The notes under the pieces: generated by a model | What the model was told of the DNA's origin: nothing | Databases searched by the model: none | Seen by the model: only the letters and a program-made list of their open reading frames with translations | Assembly (NCBI GenBank): GCA_021781835.1 | Contig: JAJXWD010000031.1 | Location: forward strand, 1 to 33,052 | Reading direction: 5' to 3' | Length of the DNA stretch: 33,052 nt | Source of the DNA: Pseudomonadota bacterium | GTDB taxonomy: Bacteria > Pseudomonadota > Alphaproteobacteria > Acetobacterales > Acetobacteraceae | Program-made: the position numbers and the translations under genes | Shown here: piece after piece, positions 16,454 through 25,860 of the stretch | Layout: the number at the start of each line of letters is the position of its first letter | Numbering within the stretch: position 1 is the stretch's first letter

Positions 16454-19015
16454 CTAGTACAGCCCGCCGAGCGAGGAGCCGCCATTCGCGGGCGGGCTGG
16501 CGGTGCCGGGCTGGCCGGGCGGCGTGGCGGTGCCGGGCGCGCCAAGGCCGGTATCATTGCCGCCGAGCAGCGAGTTCTGGTCCTGGGCGCCGGGGGTTTG
16601 GCCGGGCTTGAAGGCCTCGGTCACCAGCGTGCCGTCGGGCTCGGGCACTTGCTGCAGGCTCATGCCAGGCGGGGCGGCGAAATCGAGGTCCGGCTGGTCC
16701 TTGAGCGCCACTTTCATGTATTCGTTCCAGATCGGCCCGCACACGCTGCCGCCAGTTTCGTTATTGCCCAGGCCCTTGGGCTGGTCGTAGCCGATCCAGC
16801 AGCCGGTCACGATGCCAGGCGTGAAGCCGATGAACCAGGCATCGTTGAAATTATTGGTGGTGCCGGTTTTGCCGGCCACTGGCTGAGAAATGCCCACCAC
16901 CGCCGGTACGCCGGTGCCGCGCAGCACCACGCCCTTCATCATGGTGATGATCTGAAAGGCCGAATCGGGATCGGCGACCTGGGTGCCGGACTGCCCGAGC
17001 GTGGGCGGCTGGGTGGGGCCGCCGGTAACGCAGCTGGGGCAGCTCTCGCCCGGCGCCTGGTAGAGCACGGTGCCGTCGGGGTTGACCACGCTGTCGATCA
17101 TGGTGGGTTGCACTTCGCGGCCGTAATTATCGAGCGCGGCATAGGCGGTGACCATTTTCCACAGCGTGGTGTCGATGGCGCCGATGGCCGAGGGGTAATA
17201 AGGCGGCATCTGGTTGACGATGCCGAAATTCTGGAAGGTGGTGGCAATGTTGGACAGGCCGATCTGGCGCGCCAGATGCAAGGTGGCGAGGTTGAGCGAC
17301 TGCTCAAGCGCATGGAAGAGCGGCACCGGGCCCTGGAAGCTCTGCTCGTAATTGCCGGGGCGGTAGACGGTGCCGTCGGGCAATTGCTGCACGAAGGGGG
17401 CATCGAGCACCACGGCATCTGGCTGCACGCCTTGCTGCATGGCGGTGAGATAGACCAGCGGCTTGACCGATGAGCCGGGCTGGCGCTCGGCCTGCATCAC
17501 GCGGTCAAACGGGCTGACGCCGTGGCTCCAGCCGCCGACCATGGCCAGCACCCGGCCGGTATTGGGGTCGATGGAGAACAAGGCCGCCTGCACGATGGGG
17601 ATTTGCTCGAGCGAAAGCTTGTTGCCCTGGCCCGAGACCATGATGACATCGCCCCGGTGCAGCACCTGCGAAACGGCTCCGGGCGCGCCATGGCCGCGCA
17701 ACCGCGCCCAGCGCATGTTGGCCAGCGGCAGGCTGCCGGTTTCCGCGGCGCCCGAGGCCGGGTCGATCGAACCGATCTCGGCGCTTTGGGCACCGGCGTT
17801 CAGCACCACCCCGAGCCGCCAGGTCTCGCGCATGCCGAGCGGGGTGGCCTGCTTGGCCAGCATCTTCTGCCAGTTGGCGGCAAGGCCCGGGGCATCGATG
17901 GTGGTAACCAGCCCATGCCAGCCTTCATAGCGGTGGTCATATTGCTCCAGCCCGTCGCGCACCGCGTCGGTCGCGGCTTTTTGCAGCGTGGGGTCGATGG
18001 TGGTGTGCACGATCAGCCCGCCCTGGTTGACCATATTGGCGCCAAATTGCGAGATCAGCTGGGCTTTCACGGCATCGGCGAAATAGCCGCCATCGGTTAT
18101 GCCCTGGTCGAGCGTGCCGGCGCGCGGCAACAGGGGCTCCTGGGTCGCGGCATCGGCCTGGGCCTGGGTGATGGCGCCGTCGGCCAGCATGCGGCTGATG
18201 ACGAAATTGCGCCGCGCCAGCGAATCGGCGGGGTGCAGGAAGGGATCGTAATTGGTTGGCGCCTTGGGCAGGGCGGCGAGGGTCGCGGCCTGAGCGATGT
18301 CGAGCTGGGAGAGCGGCTTGTCGAAATAGGTTTGCGCGGCGGCCGCGATGCCGAACGAATTATGGCCGAGATCGACCTCGTTCAGATAGAGCGTGAGCAC
18401 CTGCTGCTTGGTCATCACCTGGCTGACGCGCATGGCCAGCAGCGCCTCCTTGATTTTGGTGCCGAAGGTGATGTGGTTGTCGAGCAGCATGTTCTTCACC
18501 ACCTGCTGCGTGATGGTGGAGGCGCCGATGGGCCGCCGGCCGGTGCCGATGAGGGTGATGTCGGTGAGCGCCGCGCGCACGATGGCGATCGGGTTGATCC
18601 CTGGCTCGGACCAGAACAGCCTGTCCTCGGCCGAGATGAAGGCATCCGCCACGATCGGCGGGATCTGGTCGTAGGTCACGTAAATCGAGTGTTCGCTGCC
18701 GATCGAGCCCAGCTCCTCGAAATCGGCGGCATAGACGCGGCTCTCGAGCGGCGGCTTGTAGTCCTTCAGGCTGTCGACGCTGGGCAGGTTGGCGGAGAAA
18801 TAGAAAAACACCCCCACCCCGGCGGCGATGGCCAGCACCGCCCCCGCGAAAATGAACCGGTAGAGGCCAAACACCAGCCCGCCCACCAGCCGCGCGCCCA
18901 GGCTGTGGTGCCGTTTGCGCTCGGGGCGGTGCGGCCGCTCGGGCTTGCGCTCGGGCTGGCGGCGGGACGGGGCCAGGCGTTCGCCTGCCGAAAACGGATC
19001 TTGCGGGTCAGACAT
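16454..19015 (-). CDS. mrcA: Penicillin-binding protein 1A, bifunctional transglycosylase/transpeptidase
   Basis: Class A PBP that polymerises and cross-links peptidoglycan at the outer face of the inner membrane. 853 residues. A basic cytoplasmic tail (1-52) is followed by one membrane anchor (about 53-75). The GT51 domain (about 90-270) has Glu130 in SAEDRLF and IGASTITQQVVKNMLL. The transpeptidase domain has Ser515-x2-Lys518 (GSSVKP), SLN and KTGTTN. The C-terminus is Pro/Gly/Gln-rich. After the catalytic EDRLF the sequence is WSEPGIN, lacking the histidine common there in PBP1A. No strong ribosome-binding site is visible. Probably co-transcribed with prfB. Confidence 0.96.
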   Translation of the reverse strand: MSDPQDPFSAGERLAPSRRQPERKPERPHRPERKRHHSLGARLVGGLVFGLYRFIFAGAVLAIAAGVGVFFYFSANLPSVDSLKDYKPPLESRVYAADFEELGSIGSEHSIYVTYDQIPPIVADAFISAEDRLFWSEPGINPIAIVRAALTDITLIGTGRRPIGASTITQQVVKNMLLDNHITFGTKIKEALLAMRVSQVMTKQQVLTLYLNEVDLGHNSFGIAAAAQTYFDKPLSQLDIAQAATLAALPKAPTNYDPFLHPADSLARRNFVISRMLADGAITQAQADAATQEPLLPRAGTLDQGITDGGYFADAVKAQLISQFGANMVNQGGLIVHTTIDPTLQKAATDAVRDGLEQYDHRYEGWHGLVTTIDAPGLAANWQKMLAKQATPLGMRETWRLGVVLNAGAQSAEIGSIDPASGAAETGSLPLANMRWARLRGHGAPGAVSQVLHRGDVIMVSGQGNKLSLEQIPIVQAALFSIDPNTGRVLAMVGGWSHGVSPFDRVMQAERQPGSSVKPLVYLTAMQQGVQPDAVVLDAPFVQQLPDGTVYRPGNYEQSFQGPVPLFHALEQSLNLATLHLARQIGLSNIATTFQNFGIVNQMPPYYPSAIGAIDTTLWKMVTAYAALDNYGREVQPTMIDSVVNPDGTVLYQAPGESCPSCVTGGPTQPPTLGQSGTQVADPDSAFQIITMMKGVVLRGTGVPAVVGISQPVAGKTGTTNNFNDAWFIGFTPGIVTGCWIGYDQPKGLGNNETGGSVCGPIWNEYMKVALKDQPDLDFAAPPGMSLQQVPEPDGTLVTEAFKPGQTPGAQDQNSLLGGNDTGLGAPGTATPPGQPGTASPPANGGSSLGGLY

Positions 19016-19264
19016 GGGGGGCTCTTAGCATCACGCGCGGCCCCGGGCGAGGCGTTGGGGCTTAAAATCCTGGCAAGCCGGTGGTAAATATCGGGTTTGG
19101 CGGCGGCCTGTCTGGCCATGCCGCCCTGGCTCATATCGCCATCGGGGCCCCCCTCGGGGTGCCGGTTTATACGCGCCCCTTGCGCCACTGCCGTCGCGGC
19201 ATAAATCCGATACCTTGAGGAGCGTGTATCTCCCGGCGCTAATGGCGCCCGAAAGGAGCCGGAC

Positions 19265-19858
19265 ATGGCACACAAGCCCATCCACCCCTGGCCGCTGCGG
19301 CTGCTGCACGCGCTCAACGCCCTGGCCATCATCATGATGATCGGCTCGGGCTGGCAGATTTACAACGCCTCCCCGCTGTTCGGCTTCACCTTCCCCGAGA
19401 CCATCACCATCGGCCAATGGCTGGGCGCGGCCATCGCCTGGCATCTGGCCTTCATGTGGCTGCTGGTGCTCAACGGCCTTTGCTATGTCCTCTGGAGCCT
19501 CGCCTCCGGCCATTGGCGCAAATTCCTGCCGCTCACGCCCAGGCTGGTCTGGCAGGATTTCAAGGCCGCGCTCAGCTTCCGCCTGGCCCATGAAACCGGC
19601 GCCTATAACGCCGTGCAGCGGCTGTTTTACGTGGGCGTGCTGCTGGCCGGGCTGGTGCTGGTCATTTCCGGGCTCGGCATCTGGAAGCCCGTGCAGCTAT
19701 GGTTTTTCTGCGATCTGTGTGGCGGCTTCGTGGTGGCGCGCTATGTGCATTTCTTCGCCATGAGCGTGGTGGTGCTGTTTCTGGCCGTGCATCTGGCGCT
19801 GGTCATCGCCGTGCCCAAGGTGCTGCCGCCCATGATCTTTGGGGGCCGCGCGCCATGA
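19265..19858 (+). CDS. Cytochrome b561-type membrane subunit
   Basis: 197 residues, four main membrane helices. Histidines suited to bind two b hemes are His15, His60, His162 and His176, on helices 1, 2 and 4 as in the thiosulfate/hydrogenase cytochrome b and b561 families. It would pass electrons between the quinone pool and a periplasmic partner, here almost certainly the molybdoprotein whose ATG overlaps this stop codon (ATGA). ATG at 19265 has AGGAG seven bases upstream. No heme c motif is present. Confidence 0.88.
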   Translation: MAHKPIHPWPLRLLHALNALAIIMMIGSGWQIYNASPLFGFTFPETITIGQWLGAAIAWHLAFMWLLVLNGLCYVLWSLASGHWRKFLPLTPRLVWQDFKAALSFRLAHETGAYNAVQRLFYVGVLLAGLVLVISGLGIWKPVQLWFFCDLCGGFVVARYVHFFAMSVVVLFLAVHLALVIAVPKVLPPMIFGGRAP

Positions 19859-20565
19859 TCCGCCGCCGCGCCCTGCTCCAGCGCGCCATCGCGCTCGGCC
19901 TCATCTCCCCCCTCACCGCCTGCGATTTCGACGACCCCGCCCATCCCGACCTCGCCGATAAATTCCTGTCCGCCATGTCGCGCTGGAACGACATGGTGCA
20001 AGCGGCGCTGTTCAACCCCCACACTCTTGCCCCCAGCTTCCGCCCAGACCAAATCACCCGCCCGCCGCGCTTCAACGCCTTCTACGATATTTCACAAGCG
20101 CCCGTGGTCTCGCCCGCCAGCTGGCGGCTGGCGCTTTCCGGCCAGATCGCCGACCAGCGCCCCTGGCGGCTCGATGAGTTGCAAGCCCTGCCGCAGCAAA
20201 GCCAGATCACCCAGCTCACCTGCGTCGAGGGCTGGCGCACCATCGGCCAATGGGCGGGGGTGCGGCTGAGCGAGTTCCTGCGCCGCGTGGGGGCCGATCT
20301 CACCTGCCGCTATGTCGGCTTCCACTGCGCCGACGGCTATTACACCTCCATCGACATGGCCTCCGCCCTGCACCCGCAAACCATCCTGGCCTTGAGCTTT
20401 CTGGGCGCTCCGCTCACGCCCCCCTTCGGCGCGCCGCTGCGCCTGAGGATTCCCACCAAGCTCGGCTTTAAAAACCCCAAGAGCCTGGTGGCGCTCTCGG
20501 TCACCAACATCTACCCGGGCGGATATTGGGAAGATCAGGGCTATAACTGGTTCTCGGGCTCTTGA
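19855..20565 (+). CDS. Sulfite oxidase-like molybdopterin protein, probable lipoprotein
   Basis: 236 residues, Oxidored_molyb fold. Cys123 in QLTCVEGWRTIGQW is the molybdenum ligand of this family. The N-terminus MIRRRALLQRAIALGLISPLTAC combines a basic, possibly twin-arginine start with a lipobox (Leu20-Thr-Ala-Cys23), suggesting export with cofactor bound and lipid anchoring. It resembles MsrP (YedY) and related oxidoreductases. The partner gene encodes a b-type cytochrome rather than a recognisable MsrQ, so the methionine-sulfoxide reductase role is not assured. The dimerisation domain of true sulfite oxidases is absent. Confidence 0.85.
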   Translation: MIRRRALLQRAIALGLISPLTACDFDDPAHPDLADKFLSAMSRWNDMVQAALFNPHTLAPSFRPDQITRPPRFNAFYDISQAPVVSPASWRLALSGQIADQRPWRLDELQALPQQSQITQLTCVEGWRTIGQWAGVRLSEFLRRVGADLTCRYVGFHCADGYYTSIDMASALHPQTILALSFLGAPLTPPFGAPLRLRIPTKLGFKNPKSLVALSVTNIYPGGYWEDQGYNWFSGS

Positions 20566-20596
20566 TGATTACGCGGAGCTGCGCCAAGCAGCGTGC

Positions 20597-22090
20597 ATGA
20601 AAGCGACCCTCTGGCTCATTGCCCTCGCCACCCTCCTGCGCCTCGTCTTTGCCGGCTATACCGGGCTGGGGATCGATGAATCCTACATGGTGGCCGCCGC
20701 CCACACGTTCGACGCCTCCTATTTCGACCATCCCCTCGCCTCCTGGTGGCTCGAGCTTACCGCCCGCGCCCTCACCGGCTCGGCCGCGCCCCTGGTGGTG
20801 CGCCTGCCCTTCGTCATCATGGCCGCCCTCACCTCCTGGCTTCTCTTCGTCATCACCGCCCGGCTCTATGATGAGCGGGCCGGTTTCTGGGCGGTGGTGG
20901 CCTACAGCGTCTCGCCGGTCTTCTCCATGGCGTCTGGCTGCTGGGTGCTGCCCGATGGCCCCGTGGATCTCGCGCTCACCGCCTTCATGCTGGCCGTCTT
21001 GCGCGCGCCGGGCCTCATTGGCGGCAAGCCCCGCCCCATGTTTTGGCTGGCCGCCGGACTGTTCGCCGGCCTCGCCATGCTTTCCAAATATAACGCCGCG
21101 CTGGTCATCGCCGGGGTCGGGCTGGGCCTGCTGCTAACGCCCCAGCTGCGCGGCGAGTTCCGCCGCCCGCAGCTTTGGCTGGGCGTGCTGCTCTCGCTGG
21201 TGCTGGCCGCGCCGGTGCTGTGGTGGAATGCCAATCATGGCTGGGTCAGCCTCCATTACCAGGGTGGGCGCGTGGCCGGACTGCATCTGCGCCCCTACAT
21301 GCCGCTCTATGTCTGGGCCGGCGAGGCGCTGTTCGTTCTGCCCTGGCTGTGGCTGCCGATGATTTGGGCGCAAATCCGCGCCCTGCGCGCCGGCCCGGCC
21401 CAGGCGGCGCCCTGGCTGCTGGCGTGGGCCGGGCTGATTCCGGTGCTGCTGTTCGCGGCCATCAGCATCTGGTCATCCACCCATATCCTGTTCCACTGGG
21501 CGGCGCCGGGCGAGCTCATGCTCTTCCCGCTGCTCGGCGCCTGGGCGCGCGGCATTTCGCCAGGCCTGCGCGCTGGCGTGGCCTCGGCCTCGGGGGCCTT
21601 GCTGGCCGGCGCCATGCTGTTCATCACCGCCGAGGTGCAGTTCGCCTTTCTCCCTCACCTCGACATGCTCTCCAAGCCCGGCAAATCGCCGCTGTTGCAG
21701 ATCATCGACTGGACCAGCATCGGCGCCCAGATCCCGCCGGGCATAGACGCCATCGCCGCCCAGCGCTGGTATGATGCCGGCAAGGTCGGCTACGCGCTGG
21801 CGCTCGACCACATCGACATCCCCGTCACCGTGTTCGCGGGCGGGCCCCACCAATTCGCCTTCTCGGCGCCACCGGCCAGCTTCATCGGCAAAAACGTGCT
21901 GGTGCTTTCCATGCCCTGGAGCATGGAACAAACCGCCTCATTCTGCGCCAGCTCCTTCCAGAGCTTCACGCCCGGCCCCGTGCTCACCGTCACCTTCCAT
22001 AACAGCGTGCTGCTGGCCATCCCCACCTATATCGGCCACGACATGCGCGCCGTGCCCACGCCCACCAAGAGCGCGGCGTCGAACGCCTAG
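20597..22090 (+). CDS. Membrane glycosyltransferase, family 39 / ArnT-like
   Basis: 497 residues, about ten or more membrane helices. Near the N-terminus GLGIDESY gives Asp27-Glu28 in the first periplasmic loop, the catalytic position of polyprenyl-phosphate-dependent GT-C enzymes, followed by YFDHPLASWW typical of this branch. Such enzymes transfer a sugar from a lipid-phosphate donor to lipid A, protein or another envelope glycan. Neither donor nor acceptor can be told, and no sugar-nucleotide genes are adjacent. The start lacks a clear ribosome-binding site. The TAG stop lies in repeat A copy 2. Confidence 0.82.
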   Translation: MKATLWLIALATLLRLVFAGYTGLGIDESYMVAAAHTFDASYFDHPLASWWLELTARALTGSAAPLVVRLPFVIMAALTSWLLFVITARLYDERAGFWAVVAYSVSPVFSMASGCWVLPDGPVDLALTAFMLAVLRAPGLIGGKPRPMFWLAAGLFAGLAMLSKYNAALVIAGVGLGLLLTPQLRGEFRRPQLWLGVLLSLVLAAPVLWWNANHGWVSLHYQGGRVAGLHLRPYMPLYVWAGEALFVLPWLWLPMIWAQIRALRAGPAQAAPWLLAWAGLIPVLLFAAISIWSSTHILFHWAAPGELMLFPLLGAWARGISPGLRAGVASASGALLAGAMLFITAEVQFAFLPHLDMLSKPGKSPLLQIIDWTSIGAQIPPGIDAIAAQRWYDAGKVGYALALDHIDIPVTVFAGGPHQFAFSAPPASFIGKNVLVLSMPWSMEQTASFCASSFQSFTPGPVLTVTFHNSVLLAIPTYIGHDMRAVPTPTKSAASNA

Positions 22091-22191
22091 ATCAATATTG
22101 GTTTAGATTGAGTCGACAGACGTAAGCCAACCCAATGAAATTGATCGCCAGAACAAGAGAAGAGCGGGTGCGTCATAACGCATCCCGCTCT
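22087..22191 (+). repeat. Dispersed intergenic repeat A, copy 2
   Basis: Core 22087-22147 matches 14208-14268 in the same orientation. The hairpin AGAGCGGGTGCGT/ACGCATCCCGCTCT (22161-22191) follows at nearly the same distance. The copy begins on the stop codon of the glycosyltransferase (TAG 22088-22090), so it forms the 3' end of that transcript. Confidence 0.9.
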
Positions 22192-22264
22192 CCTGTGATT
22201 CAGCCTCAGAAATTCGCAACTTCTCATATTCCGAATTTCTGAACCATCACCCTGATCTTGCTGT

Positions 22265-22300
22265 ATCATACCAGCCAGCCTCAGGGCTGACTGGTATGAT
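22265..22300. repeat. Dispersed palindromic repeat B, copy 2 (3' of guaA)
   Basis: ATCATACCAGCCAGCC, loop TCAG, GGCTGACTGGTATGAT: a nearly perfect 16-bp stem with one mismatch. It is 45 bases beyond the guaA stop codon. Same arm and loop sequence as 15264-15295. Confidence 0.88.
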
Positions 22301-22344
22301 GTCGCATTCCGGCATATTTCCAGATACGCCCGGAGGGGCAAAAA

Positions 22345-23895
22345 TCATTCCCACTCAATCGTGCCGGGCGGCTTCGAGGTAATGTCATACGTCACGCGGT
22401 TAATGCCGCGCACCTCGTTCACAATCCGCCCCGCCACGCGGGTCAGAAACCCCACGTCATACGGGTAAACATCGGCGGTCATGCCATCCGTGCTGGTCAC
22501 GGCGCGCAGCGCGCACACGCTGTCATAGGTGCGGCCATCGCCCATCACCCCCACGCTCTTCACCGGCAGCAGCACGGCAAAAGCCTGCCAAATGGCGTCA
22601 TAAAGCCCCGCCGCGCGGATCTCCTCGAGATAAATGGCATCGGCCTTCTGCAGCACCGCCACGCGCTCGGCGGTCACCTCACCCAGCACCCGAATGGCCA
22701 AGCCCGGCCCCGGAAACGGGTGGCGGCCCACGATCGTCTCGGGCAGCCCCAGCTCCCGGCCGAGTGCCCGCACCTCATCCTTGAACAATTCGCGCAGCGG
22801 CTCCACCAGCTTCAGCTTCATATAAGCCGGCAGCCCGCCCACATTATGGTGCGACTTGATGGTCACGCTCGGCCCGCCAATGGCCGAGACGCTCTCAATC
22901 ACATCGGGGTAGAGCGTGCCCTGGGCCAAAAACGCCGCGCCGCCCAGCTTGGTCGCCTCTTCATCGAACACATCGATGAACAGCTTGCCAATAATCTTGC
23001 GCTTGGCCTCCGGGTCGGTCACGCCCTTGAGCTCGCCCAAAAACAAATCCGCCGCATCGCGATGGATGAGCGGAATATTGAACTGGTCGCGGAACACCCG
23101 CACCACTTCTTCCGCCTCGCCCGCCCGCAGCAAACCGTGATCGACGAAAATGCAGGTCAGCTGGTCGCCAATGGCTTCATGGATCAGCGCCGCCGCCACG
23201 CTCGAATCAACCCCGCCCGAAAGCCCGCAAATCACCCGCCCCGTGCCCACCTGGGCGCGGATCTTGGCAATCTCGGCCTGGCGAAAGCCCGCCATGGTCC
23301 AGTTGCCCGAAAGCCCGCACACTTTATGGGTGAAATTGCGGATCAGCTGCGCGCCATGGGGGGTGTGCACCACTTCGGGGTGGAACATGGCGCCATAAAA
23401 GCGCCGCTCATCATCGGCGATCAGCGCGTAAGGCGCGCCTTCCGAAACCGCCACGGTCTTGAACCCCGGGGGCGGCGCCGAAATATGGTCGCCATGGCTC
23501 ATCCACACTTTCTCGTGGGCGCCCACCTCCCACACGCCGTCCAGCAGCGCGCACTCGGCCACCACGTCCACATAGGCCGCGCCAAATTCACGAATTTCCG
23601 CGCCCTTGGCATCGCCGCCCAGCTGCACGCACATGGTCATCTGCCCGTAGCAAATGCCCATCACCGGCACCCCGGCCGCAAACACCCATTCCGGCGCGCG
23701 CGGGCTGCCTTCATCGGCCACGCTCGCCGGCCCGCCCGAGAGAATGATGCCCCTGGCACCAAAGCCCTGGATGCGCTCGAGCGCCGCGTTATAGGGAAGA
23801 ATCTCGCAATAAACGCCGCTCTCGCGCACACGGCGGGCGATCAGCTGCGTCACCTGGCTGCCAAAGTCCAGGATCAGAATTTTTTCATCGGACAT
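22345..23895 (-). CDS. guaA: GMP synthase (glutamine-hydrolysing)
   Basis: Last step of GMP synthesis: XMP, ATP and glutamine to GMP. 516 residues. The class I glutamine amidotransferase domain has Cys82 (MGICYGQM) and MFHPEV as nucleophile and histidine segment. The ATP-pyrophosphatase domain has the P-loop [10 protein letters not shown]. The C-terminal dimerisation domain ends in [10 protein letters not shown], the family's usual terminus. ATG at 23895 has GGGGAG five bases upstream and starts [14 protein letters not shown]; nine further codons upstream are open but not needed. It stands alone. Confidence 0.98.
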   Translation of the reverse strand: MSDEKILILDFGSQVTQLIARRVRESGVYCEILPYNAALERIQGFGARGIILSGGPASVADEGSPRAPEWVFAAGVPVMGICYGQMTMCVQLGGDAKGAEIREFGAAYVDVVAECALLDGVWEVGAHEKVWMSHGDHISAPPPGFKTVAVSEGAPYALIADDERRFYGAMFHPEVVHTPHGAQLIRNFTHKVCGLSGNWTMAGFRQAEIAKIRAQVGTGRVICGLSGGVDSSVAAALIHEAIGDQLTCIFVDHGLLRAGEAEEVVRVFRDQFNIPLIHRDAADLFLGELKGVTDPEAKRKIIGKLFIDVFDEEATKLGGAAFLAQGTLYPDVIESVSAIGGPSVTIKSHHNVGGLPAYMKLKLVEPLRELFKDEVRALGRELGLPETIVGRHPFPGPGLAIRVLGEVTAERVAVLQKADAIYLEEIRAAGLYDAIWQAFAVLLPVKSVGVMGDGRTYDSVCALRAVTSTDGMTADVYPYDVGFLTRVAGRIVNEVRGINRVTYDITSKPPGTIEWE

Positions 23896-23971
23896 GCGCT
23901 CCCCTAGTCCAATCCGCGCCAAGATAGAATAGCCATAAGCGCGCCCCGCGCATGAAATTCGTCACGCCCGG

Positions 23972-24505
23972 TCAGGCATTCACATCCAGCAGGCTCTCGA
24001 TCGGGTCCCAGGCGAAGGCGCATTGGCCAATCGGCTCGCCGCCCACGGTGGTGCTGCCTTGGGCCACGCACCGCCCGCCCATGCGGGCATAAAAAAACCG
24101 CGCCGGGTTTTCGCTCAGCACCCAGGCATATACCGAGCGGCAGCCCATCTTGGCCAGATGCCGCGCCGAAGCCCGCAGCAGCTCGCCGCCCAGGCCCCGG
24201 TCGCGGTAATCGTCGAGCACATAAAGCGTCTCCACCTCGCCTTCCGCCAGCCGCGGGTCGCGGCTGCGGCCGCTGGAGGCAAAGCCCAGCACGCCCGGCG
24301 CCGCCGGCTCGCCGTAGCTCGCCGCCACAAACAGCCCGGCGCCCAGCCGCAGCTGGTGCTCATAAAACGCGCTCAGCCGACGCACGGAGAGATTGGCCAA
24401 AAATCCATCGGGCAGCAGCCCGGCATAGGCGCTGCGCCAGCAAGCGACATGCACGGCCCCAATGCCGGGCGCATCGCTCACTCTGGCGCGGCGGATGACG
24501 ATCAC
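23972..24505 (-). CDS. GNAT-family N-acetyltransferase
   Basis: 177 residues. The acetyl-CoA-binding loop RDRGLGGELL follows the strand EVETLYVLDDY, and SENPARFFYARMGG is the usual motif B segment. It transfers an acetyl group from acetyl-CoA to an unknown amine. The start is GTG at 24505, overlapping the stop of the rRNA methyltransferase gene (GTGA), so translation is probably coupled. The pairing hints at nothing specific about the substrate. Confidence 0.85.
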   Translation of the reverse strand: MIVIRRARVSDAPGIGAVHVACWRSAYAGLLPDGFLANLSVRRLSAFYEHQLRLGAGLFVAASYGEPAAPGVLGFASSGRSRDPRLAEGEVETLYVLDDYRDRGLGGELLRASARHLAKMGCRSVYAWVLSENPARFFYARMGGRCVAQGSTTVGGEPIGQCAFAWDPIESLLDVNA

Positions 24506-25779
24506 GTGGCGCGCACCAGCTTGGCGGCAAAAAACCCATCCGTGCCAAAGCCGCGCGGCGAGAGGCGCATAAACGCCTGCCCGGCCAGCGGCGCGGGCTG
24601 GCTCAGCGGCTCGAGCGAGAATTCCGGGTGCCGCGACAAAAACGCCTCCACCTGTGCCTCGTTCTCATCATTCAACACCGAGCAGGTGGCGTAAACAAGT
24701 TTTCCGCCCGGCCGCACCAGTTTCTGGGCGATATCGAGAATTTCCGCCTGCTTGGCGGTCAATTCGGCCAGATCGGTCTCGGTCAGGTTCAGCCTGGCAT
24801 CGGGGTTGCGCCGCCAGGTGCCGGTGCCCGAGCAGGGCGCGTCCACCAGCACGCGGTCAAATTTCCCGGCCTGGCGCTTGGCCCATTTATCGCCGGGCTC
24901 CAGCAAATGCCGCTCGGCATTATGCACCCCCGCCCGCCGCAACCGCTTGATCGCGCCATCGAGCCGGGGCACCGAGACATCGCACGCCACGATATGCCCC
25001 TTGTTTTGCATGCACATGGCCATGGTCAGCGTCTTGCCCCCGGCGCCCGCGCAATAATCGGCCACGCGCATGCCGGGCGCGGCCTCCACCAGCAGAGCGA
25101 TCAGCTGGCTGCCCTCATCCTGAATCTCGACCAGCCCGTCCTGAAACGCCTTGCCCTGGGTCACGCCCTGGCGCCCGGCCAGCCGCAGCCCCCAGGGCGA
25201 GAGCCGGGTCGGCTCGGCCCTTAACCCCTCGCGGGCCAGGGCGGCCACCGCCTCATCGCGCGTGCCCTTCAGCAAATTCACCCGCAAATCCAGCGGCGCG
25301 GGTTCGTTCATGGCCGCCATTTCGGCTTCCAGCCCGGCGCCAAACTGCGCGGCCAGCTTGGGCAGCACCCAGTCCGGCACCTCAAACCGCACGGCGTCGG
25401 ACTGCGCGGGGTGGTGCAGCGTGTGCCCGGCCAGCTTCTCGGCCAGCATTTCCTCCTCGCGCGAGAGCGGCGGCGGCCCGTAGCGCCCGGCCACAAAGGC
25501 CTGGGCGATCTTGCCGGGCGTCTGGCCCGAAAACATCGCCTGCGCGATCAGCAGCGCGCGCGGCGTGGCCGGTGCGCCCAGCCGCTCCAGCCACCAGCCC
25601 AAATGCCGCCGGGCGCGCAGCACGCCCCACACCAGCGCCGAAACGGCCCGCCTGTCGCCCCCGCCGATAAAGCGGCGATTGCGGAAAAACTGGTTGGCGA
25701 TGGCATCGGCCGGGCGGGGGCTGGCCTCGATCTCGGCCAGCAGATCAATGGCGGCGGCCAGTTGTCCGGCGGGGGTCAT
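24502..25779 (-). CDS. RsmB-like 16S rRNA cytosine-5 methyltransferase
   Basis: S-adenosylmethionine-dependent RNA m5C methyltransferase (NOL1/NOP2/Sun family). 425 residues. An N-terminal NusB-like helical region (about 1-130), then the Rossmann methylase. The SAM site is DYCAGAGGKT (241-250). The two cysteines are Cys316 in DAPCSGTGTWRRNPD and Cys366 in YATCSVLN; in this family one attacks the base and the other helps release it. RsmB is the nearest guess; other Sun-family enzymes with different target cytosines are possible. Confidence 0.88.
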   Translation of the reverse strand: MTPAGQLAAAIDLLAEIEASPRPADAIANQFFRNRRFIGGGDRRAVSALVWGVLRARRHLGWWLERLGAPATPRALLIAQAMFSGQTPGKIAQAFVAGRYGPPPLSREEEMLAEKLAGHTLHHPAQSDAVRFEVPDWVLPKLAAQFGAGLEAEMAAMNEPAPLDLRVNLLKGTRDEAVAALAREGLRAEPTRLSPWGLRLAGRQGVTQGKAFQDGLVEIQDEGSQLIALLVEAAPGMRVADYCAGAGGKTLTMAMCMQNKGHIVACDVSVPRLDGAIKRLRRAGVHNAERHLLEPGDKWAKRQAGKFDRVLVDAPCSGTGTWRRNPDARLNLTETDLAELTAKQAEILDIAQKLVRPGGKLVYATCSVLNDENEAQVEAFLSRHPEFSLEPLSQPAPLAGQAFMRLSPRGFGTDGFFAAKLVRAT

Positions 25780-25860
25780 GGGGTGTGGCTTTCAAACATC
25801 ATGCCCGGCCTATAGAGCCGCCGGCCCACCCCCCACAACCGCAAAAGCGGCGGGTCGCGG

